Positions 7,142 through 10,045 of a DNA stretch of 10,045 bases are shown here, in pieces (position 1 is the stretch's first letter; each line of letters begins with the position of its first letter). The position numbers were made by a program, and so were the translations under genes. Source of the stretch: Chloroflexota bacterium (lineage in GTDB: Bacteria > Chloroflexota > Dormibacteria > Dormibacterales > Dormibacteraceae). The notes under the pieces were generated by a model. It made no database searches, had not been told where the DNA came from, and worked only from the letters and a program-made list of their open reading frames with translations. The DNA lies in contig VBJR01000184.1 in assembly GCA_005880175.1 (NCBI GenBank), positions 1-10,045 of the forward strand, given 5' to 3'.

Positions 7142-7582
7142 TCCGCGTGCTGCTGGTCGACGACCAGGCCCTCGTGCGGGGCGGGTTCCGGATGATCCTG
7201 CGTCCGGAGCCGGACATCGAGGTGGTCGGCGAGGCCGGCGATCGCGAGCAGGCGGCTGCCGGAGGCGGTGCGCGTCGTGGCCGCGGGCGACGCGCTGCTG
7301 GCGCCGAGCGTCACCCGGCGGCTGATCGGCGAGCTCGCCCGTCAGCGGCGGCCCGCGCCGCGCGGCGGGGGCGTGGATGAGCTGACCGAGCGCGAGGTCG
7401 AGGTGCTCGGCCAGTTGGCGCGGGGACTGACGAACCAGGAGATCGCGACGGCGCTGCACGTCGGTGAGACGACGGTGAAGACGCACGTCGCCCACGTGCT
7501 CGCCAAGCTGCAGCTGCGTGACCGCGTGCGGGCGGTGATCCACGCGTACGAGACGGGGATCGTTCGTCCGTTCTCATCCTGA
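7138..7582 (+). pseudogene. NarL/FixJ-family response regulator with most of the receiver domain deleted and a frame break
   Basis: Starting at GTG 7138 within the kinase stop (GTGA), the product reads MIRVLLVDDQALVRGGFRMI and continues to about residue 38 (VVGEAGDREQ), a normal receiver start with the acidic DD pair at residues 8-9. The frame then turns to nonsense. In another frame from about 7252 the text resumes as RLPEAVRVVAAGDALLAPSV, the usual end of the receiver domain. A complete LuxR-type helix-turn-helix follows (LTEREVEVLGQLARGLTNQE, then IATALHVGETTVKTHVAHVL) and ends at TGA 7582. Family members are about 220 residues. About 70 residues, including the phospho-accepting Asp and the conserved Thr and Lys, are missing at about 7248-7262. 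A deletion of a length not divisible by three explains both losses. A free helix-turn-helix fragment could in principle start at GTG 7268, but no ribosome site supports it. Confidence 0.85.
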
Positions 7583-7624
7583 GGGACGAGACAACAATCG
7601 GCCGGCCGCGGGACGACTCCGGAC

Positions 7625-7640
7625 GCTGCGCGAACGCAGC
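7625..7640 (+). terminator. Short stem-loop after the response-regulator gene
   Basis: GCTGCG (7625-7630) and CGCAGC (7635-7640) form a perfect 6-bp stem closed by the four-base loop CGAA. It sits between the regulator stop (7582) and the next start (7649), with no U-tract. A nearby palindrome CGGCCGGCCG (about 7600-7609) adds to the structure. It could end the kinase/regulator transcript or hide the next gene's start region. Confidence 0.35.
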
Positions 7641-7648
7641 ATGGCCGC

Positions 7649-8292
7649 ATGCTCACCACCGCTCGTGTGCGCCGCGCCGGCTGGGTCACGATGACCGGCC
7701 TGGCGTCGGGACTCGCGCTGTTCTCGGCGCGGTACTTCACGCTGGACCCGGCCGTGTTCCTCGCCATCCAGGCGGCCACGCACGCGGCTCACATCGGGCC
7801 GGTGCTCCTGCACGTCGGCGGCGGCCTGACGGCTCTGGCGGTCGGCCCGTGGCAGTTCTGGCGCGGGCTCCGGGCCCGGCGACCGGCCCGTGCACCGCGC
7901 GATGGGCCGCATCTACGTGGCGGCCGTGGTGGCCGCAGCCGCCGGCGGGCTGCTGCTGGCGCCGCTCTCGCTGGGCGGTCCGATGGCCCACCTCGGCTTC
8001 AGCGTGGTGGCGGTAGTCCTGCTCCTGACGACCGCCGCCGCGTTCGTCTCGATCCGGCGCCGGCGGATCGAGGACCACCGGGCCTGGATGGTCCGCTCCT
8101 ATGCCCTGATCTTCACCGCCGTGACGTTCCGGGCCTGGCTCCTCCTCCTGACGGCCCTCGGCCTTCCCGTTCGCAGACGTCTACGCGGTCGGCGCCTGGG
8201 CGACCGTCCTCATCGACCTGCTCGCCGCGGAGTTCCTGCTGTCGGTGCTGCGGTGGCGCGGACGCCGCCTCTCCCCGAGGCCCGGCGCGTGA
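7649..8292 (+). pseudogene. DUF2306-like multi-pass membrane protein with two frame breaks
   Basis: Three consecutive frames join into one plausible membrane protein of about 213 residues. Frame one starts at ATG 7649 and holds ATHAAHIGPVLLHVGGGLTA and LAVGPWQFWRGLR. Frame two, from about 7888, holds VHRAMGRIYVAAVVAAAAGG, a helix, then RRRRIEDHRAWMVRSYALIF. Frame three, from 8170, holds FADVYAVGAWATVLIDLLAA and EFLLSVLRW and ends at TGA 8290-8292. The conserved histidine pattern (H-I then GxxQF, VHRxxGRIY, DHRxWMxRSYAL) is that of the DUF2306 group, integral membrane proteins of unknown function with possible haem- or metal-binding histidines. Each break is consistent with one extra base (about 7872-7889 and about 8166-8170), or loss of 3n+2 bases. 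No Shine-Dalgarno is seen. The smoothness of the joined protein argues that the breaks are recent or are sequencing errors. Confidence 0.75.
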
Positions 8293-8296
8293 TAAT
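8291..8296 (+). promoter_or_regulatory. Possible -10 element (GATAAT) upstream of the BlaI-type gene
   Basis: GATAAT within GTGATAATGTGAT is a strong AT-rich hexamer directly at the DUF2306 stop codon. It would give a leader of roughly 115 bases before the ATG at 8418 and would put the 8345-8364 inverted repeat inside the transcribed leader. A -35 box is not evident, as expected spacing falls on CTCTCC-like sequence. GTGAT is repeated with an 8-base period (8289-8293 and 8297-8301). Confidence 0.3.
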
Positions 8297-8344
8297 GTGA
8301 TTACTTGGGAAAGCAATAGGAGGCCGTTGGTCCCGGAAATCCAG

Positions 8345-8364
8345 GTACGATCGGAGGGTCGTAC
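8345..8364. promoter_or_regulatory. Candidate operator: GTACGA-N8-TCGTAC inverted repeat
   Basis: This is a perfect 6-bp dyad with an 8-base spacer, 54 bases before the start of a BlaI/MecI/CopY-type repressor gene. Members of that family bind dyads as dimers and commonly repress their own gene. Autoregulation through this site is an inference from position and symmetry. Confidence 0.4.
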
Positions 8365-8417
8365 GGACGCATCTTCGGCGGTCGTGCATCCGTTGCAAGC
8401 GTCACAATAGTTAAACG

Positions 8418-8810
8418 ATGCGACCACCGAATATGCAGCGAGCACTTCGCCTGCTCGGTCCCCTCGAGGCTCGGATCATGCGCGAGGTGTGGTCGGGCAA
8501 CGTCAGGCCGCCGTTCGTCGTGTGGGACGTCCAGGCGCGGATGCCTGAGCTCGCCTACACGACCGTCATGACCACCGTGGTCAGGCTCGCGGAGAAGGGC
8601 CTCCTCGACGCCGAGCGCGTGCCGGGCCAGCGGGCCGTCTCCTACGAGGCCGCTGGCACGCCCGAGGAGTTCCTGGTCAGGACCAGCCGCCAGCGCGTGG
8701 AGGAGCTCGTCCGCCTGTATGGCGACGCGGCCTTCGCGGCGTTCGCGGCCCGCCTGGACCGCCTCTCCGACGAGCAGCGCAAGCGGCTGAAGCTGCTCTC
8801 CGAGCAGTAG
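8418..8810 (+). CDS. BlaI/MecI/CopY-family transcriptional repressor
   Basis: The 130-residue product has the family's typical size and signature: LLGPLEARIMREVW near the N-terminus and the recognition helix of the winged helix at LAYTTVMTTVVRLAEKGLLD (46-64, nearly consensus). A basic/aromatic wing follows (ERVPGQRAVSYEAAGTPEEF), then a C-terminal dimerisation helix pair. Characterised relatives repress beta-lactamase, mec or copper-export genes and are released by proteolysis or metal binding. No M56 sensor peptidase, beta-lactamase or copper pump is seen within the window. The only downstream neighbour is the CcdA-like gene. ATG 8418 and in-frame ATG 8433 are both possible starts. Neither has a Shine-Dalgarno, and the first is kept because it adds only five residues. 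Confidence 0.9.
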   Translation: MRPPNMQRALRLLGPLEARIMREVWSGNVRPPFVVWDVQARMPELAYTTVMTTVVRLAEKGLLDAERVPGQRAVSYEAAGTPEEFLVRTSRQRVEELVRLYGDAAFAAFAARLDRLSDEQRKRLKLLSEQ

Positions 8811-8819
8811 CGCGCGGAG

Positions 8820-8861
8820 TCACTCCGGCCGCCGCCCGGAACGCCGGGCGGCCCGGAGTGA
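8820..8861. terminator. Long two-part hairpin between the BlaI-type and CcdA-like genes
   Basis: The outer arms TCACTCCGG (8820-8828) and CCGGAGTGA (8853-8861) pair perfectly over 9 bp. The inner arms GCCGCCCGG (8831-8839) and CCGGGCGGC (8844-8852) pair over another 9 bp around the loop AACG. The only interruption is a two-base CC bulge at 8829-8830. It begins 9 bases after the repressor stop and ends 12 bases before the next GTG. There is no U-tract (ACAATTGG follows), so it may be a U-less terminator, an attenuator, or an RNA stability element. Confidence 0.6.
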
Positions 8862-8873
8862 ACAATTGGCGTC

Positions 8874-9596
8874 GTGGTGACCGGCGCCAACCCCCTGAGC
8901 CTCGCCGTCGCGTTCGCCGCGGGCCTGATCTCGATCACCTCGCCGTGCTGCCTGCCGCTGCTGCCCGGCTACCTCGGCTACCTGACCGGCGGCGCGACGG
9001 ACGACCGCCGGCGGACCGTGGCGGCGGCGGCGCTGTTCGTGGCCGGCTTCTCCCTGGTGTTCGTCGCGCTCGGCGCCACGGCGTCCGTGCTCGGGTCGCT
9101 GCTGCTGTCCTACCGGCTGCCGCTCGCGCGCGTGGCCGGCGTGTTCATCCTGGCGATGGGGCTGGTGCTGCTGCTGGACGGCCGGATCGGGTTCCTGAGC
9201 CGGAGCGGGGGCGACTGGAGCCAGCGGTTCGCGGGCGGGCGTCTGACGACCGCCCCGGCGCTGGGGGCGGCGTTCGGCCTGACGTGGACCCCGTGCATCG
9301 GCCCGGTGCTGAGCGCGATCCTGACGCTGGCCGGGGCGACGGCCAGCCTGGGCCCCGGCGTGGCACTGCTGGCCGCGTACAGCCTGGGGCTGGCGGTGCC
9401 GTTCGTGCTGCTCAGCCTGTCGGTGACCCACGTCCGCGGCTGGCTGCGCCGCATCCGGCGGGGGACGGCGCTGCTCCAGAGCGCGTCGGGCGTGCTGCTG
9501 GTGGCCATGGGCGCGCTGCTCGTCACGGACCGCTGGCTGCCGCTGATCGCGCCGGCCCTGTCCTGGTACGCGCAGTCCCGCTGGCCGCCGTTCTAG
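8874..9596 (+). CDS. CcdA/DsbD-type cytochrome c biogenesis transmembrane protein
   Basis: The 240-residue product has six predicted membrane helices and the two diagnostic half-motifs of the CcdA family: SITSPCCLPLLPGYLGYLTG (20-39) in the first helix and FGLTWTPCIGPVLSAIL (134-150) in the fourth. Cys25 or Cys26 and Cys141 correspond to the redox pair that relays thiol electrons from cytoplasmic thioredoxin to extracytoplasmic partners, for haem c maturation or envelope thiol repair. The doubled cysteine in the first motif is a small oddity. The start is GTG 8874, with GTG 8877 equally possible. There is no clear Shine-Dalgarno, and ACAATT at 8862-8867 could be a -10 for a leaderless message. 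It lies 63 bases downstream of the BlaI-type gene with a large hairpin between, so co-transcription is uncertain. No ResB/ResC, thioredoxin-like or redoxin gene follows; a convergent gene does. Confidence 0.9.
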   Translation: MVTGANPLSLAVAFAAGLISITSPCCLPLLPGYLGYLTGGATDDRRRTVAAAALFVAGFSLVFVALGATASVLGSLLLSYRLPLARVAGVFILAMGLVLLLDGRIGFLSRSGGDWSQRFAGGRLTTAPALGAAFGLTWTPCIGPVLSAILTLAGATASLGPGVALLAAYSLGLAVPFVLLSLSVTHVRGWLRRIRRGTALLQSASGVLLVAMGALLVTDRWLPLIAPALSWYAQSRWPPF

Positions 9597-9600
9597 GGTT

Positions 9601-9648
9601 CGGGGCAGCTGACGGGCCAGGGCTCCGCCCAACCTGCCAACTGCCCCG
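9601..9648. terminator. Candidate bidirectional terminator between CcdA-like and PLD-like genes
   Basis: CGGGGCAG (9601-9608) and CTGCCCCG (9641-9648) form a perfect 8-bp stem around a 32-base interior that can itself fold (GGGC at 9614-9617 with GCCC at 9627-9630). It lies in the 76-base gap between two convergent stop codons, the expected place for a shared terminator. No T-run is present. Confidence 0.45.
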
Positions 9649-9672
9649 CGGCCCTCTCCAGCCTGCCCCTCC

Positions 9673-10045
9673 CTACTGCGGGCAGGTGAGGACCGCCTGG
9701 AGCGCGGTCGCGATGGCGGCGGCCAGCGCGGCGCCCTCGACCACGCCGATCTCCCGGTTGCGGTCCAGCGACTGCGTGGACAGGTTCTCGGAGCCGAGGA
9801 AGGCGAGCGCGGGCTGGCCGGATCGCCACAGCACCATCACCTTGCCGTGGATGTACAGCCCGGATTGGCACCGGTGGGTGCCGGCGGGCGTCTTCTCGGT
9901 GGTGGGCGCGGCCACGTCCACGCGCCGCGAACCCGCCGCCCGGGTCAGCGCCGCGACCGAGGCCGGGTCGCGCAGCTCCTCGGACGTCACCAGCAGGCGG
10001 TCGCCGGGCTGGTCGATGAACGTGGCGAGCAGCGCCCGCGAGTTG
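9673..10045 (-). CDS. Phospholipase-D-like domain protein, C-terminal fragment (cut by window edge)
   Basis: The visible 123 residues (NSRALLATFIDQPGDRLLVT to LQAVLTCPQ) are open to the window edge, so the start lies outside. They contain a PLD-superfamily active-site segment: LYIHGKVMVLW (63-73), GSENLSTQSLDRNREIGV (84-101). His66 and Lys68 of the HxK motif and the GSxN serine/asparagine are present. The Asp usually found four residues after the Lys in HxKxxxxD is replaced by Trp73. Such enzymes cleave or transfer phosphodiester bonds in lipids or nucleic acids. This half, with GSxN and NREIG, resembles the second HKD repeat of cardiolipin-synthase-like or PLD-like-2 proteins. Cys59 and Cys121 could form a disulphide if the protein is exported. 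An in-frame GTG at 9988-9990 is only an internal codon, because homology continues upstream. The gene converges on the CcdA-like gene. Confidence 0.82.
   Translation of the reverse strand, partial: NSRALLATFIDQPGDRLLVTSEELRDPASVAALTRAAGSRRVDVAAPTTEKTPAGTHRCQSGLYIHGKVMVLWRSGQPALAFLGSENLSTQSLDRNREIGVVEGAALAAAIATALQAVLTCPQ

Noticed and set aside
4133..7543. Minus-strand open frame of more than 1,100 codons
   Set aside because: It is antisense to the crotonase and kinase genes and in a shifted frame over the amidase. Its composition is Arg/Ala/Gly/Pro junk with no recognisable motif.
8297..8410. Small open frame (about 37 codons from GTG 8297, or 28 from TTG 8324 after AGGAGG at about 8316-8321) in the BlaI-type leader
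   Set aside because: The AGGAGG is striking, but the spacing to TTG is only three bases, the peptide has no recognisable feature, and the frame is just the open tail of an upstream shadow frame. Conservation would be needed to revive it.
1..10045. tRNA, rRNA, riboswitch, insertion sequence, phage or defence genes
   Set aside because: No cloverleaf, rRNA core sequence, transposase motif, terminal inverted repeat pair or defence-family signature was seen by eye on either strand.

Overview
The window is very GC-rich DNA, roughly 70 percent G+C by eye, with strong third-position GC bias. It encodes GTG starts, genes with no visible Shine-Dalgarno, a NarL-type two-component pair, a BlaI-type repressor and an L,D-transpeptidase. 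This fits a high-GC soil-type bacterium such as an actinomycete (Thermoleophilia-like) or a Dormibacterota/Chloroflexota relative. The sequence alone does not settle the phylum. There is no rRNA, tRNA, CRISPR array, transposase or phage gene.

Layout. (1) Bases 1-1694, minus strand: a two-gene operon of an APC-type amino acid permease followed by a glutamine-synthetase-family enzyme cut by the window edge. It has a good sigma70-like promoter at 1734-1761 with a 10-bp-spaced GTACTG repeat beside it. (2) 1851-4126: a secreted Pro/Thr-rich protein (plus) converging on a membrane-anchored L,D-transpeptidase (minus), with a hairpin between them. (3) 4190-5901: a crotonase-fold protein lacking both usual catalytic glutamates (plus) and an acetamidase/formamidase-family protein (minus). 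Their stop codons share one CTAG. (4) 6002-7582: a membrane histidine kinase translationally coupled to a NarL-type response regulator whose receiver domain is mostly deleted. (5) 7649-8292: a DUF2306-like membrane protein with two frame breaks. (6) 8418-9596: a BlaI/MecI/CopY-type repressor and a CcdA-like thiol-redox membrane protein, separated by a striking 42-base hairpin. (7) 9673-10045, minus: the C-terminal part of a phospholipase-D-like protein.

How the genes work together. The permease and GS-like enzyme plausibly import and then gamma-glutamylate or otherwise process an amine or amino acid. The LDT and secreted protein act at the envelope. The kinase would have signalled to the regulator, but the regulator as read cannot be phosphorylated or made as one chain. 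The BlaI-type repressor probably controls itself and perhaps the CcdA gene.

The main anomaly is that three genes (permease, response regulator, DUF2306 protein) carry four reading-frame disruptions. Two of these coincide with apparent loss of internal sequence, while neighbouring genes are intact. This is either local gene decay or an assembly problem, and raw reads would decide. I found no convincing new multi-gene defence, mobile or biosynthetic system.
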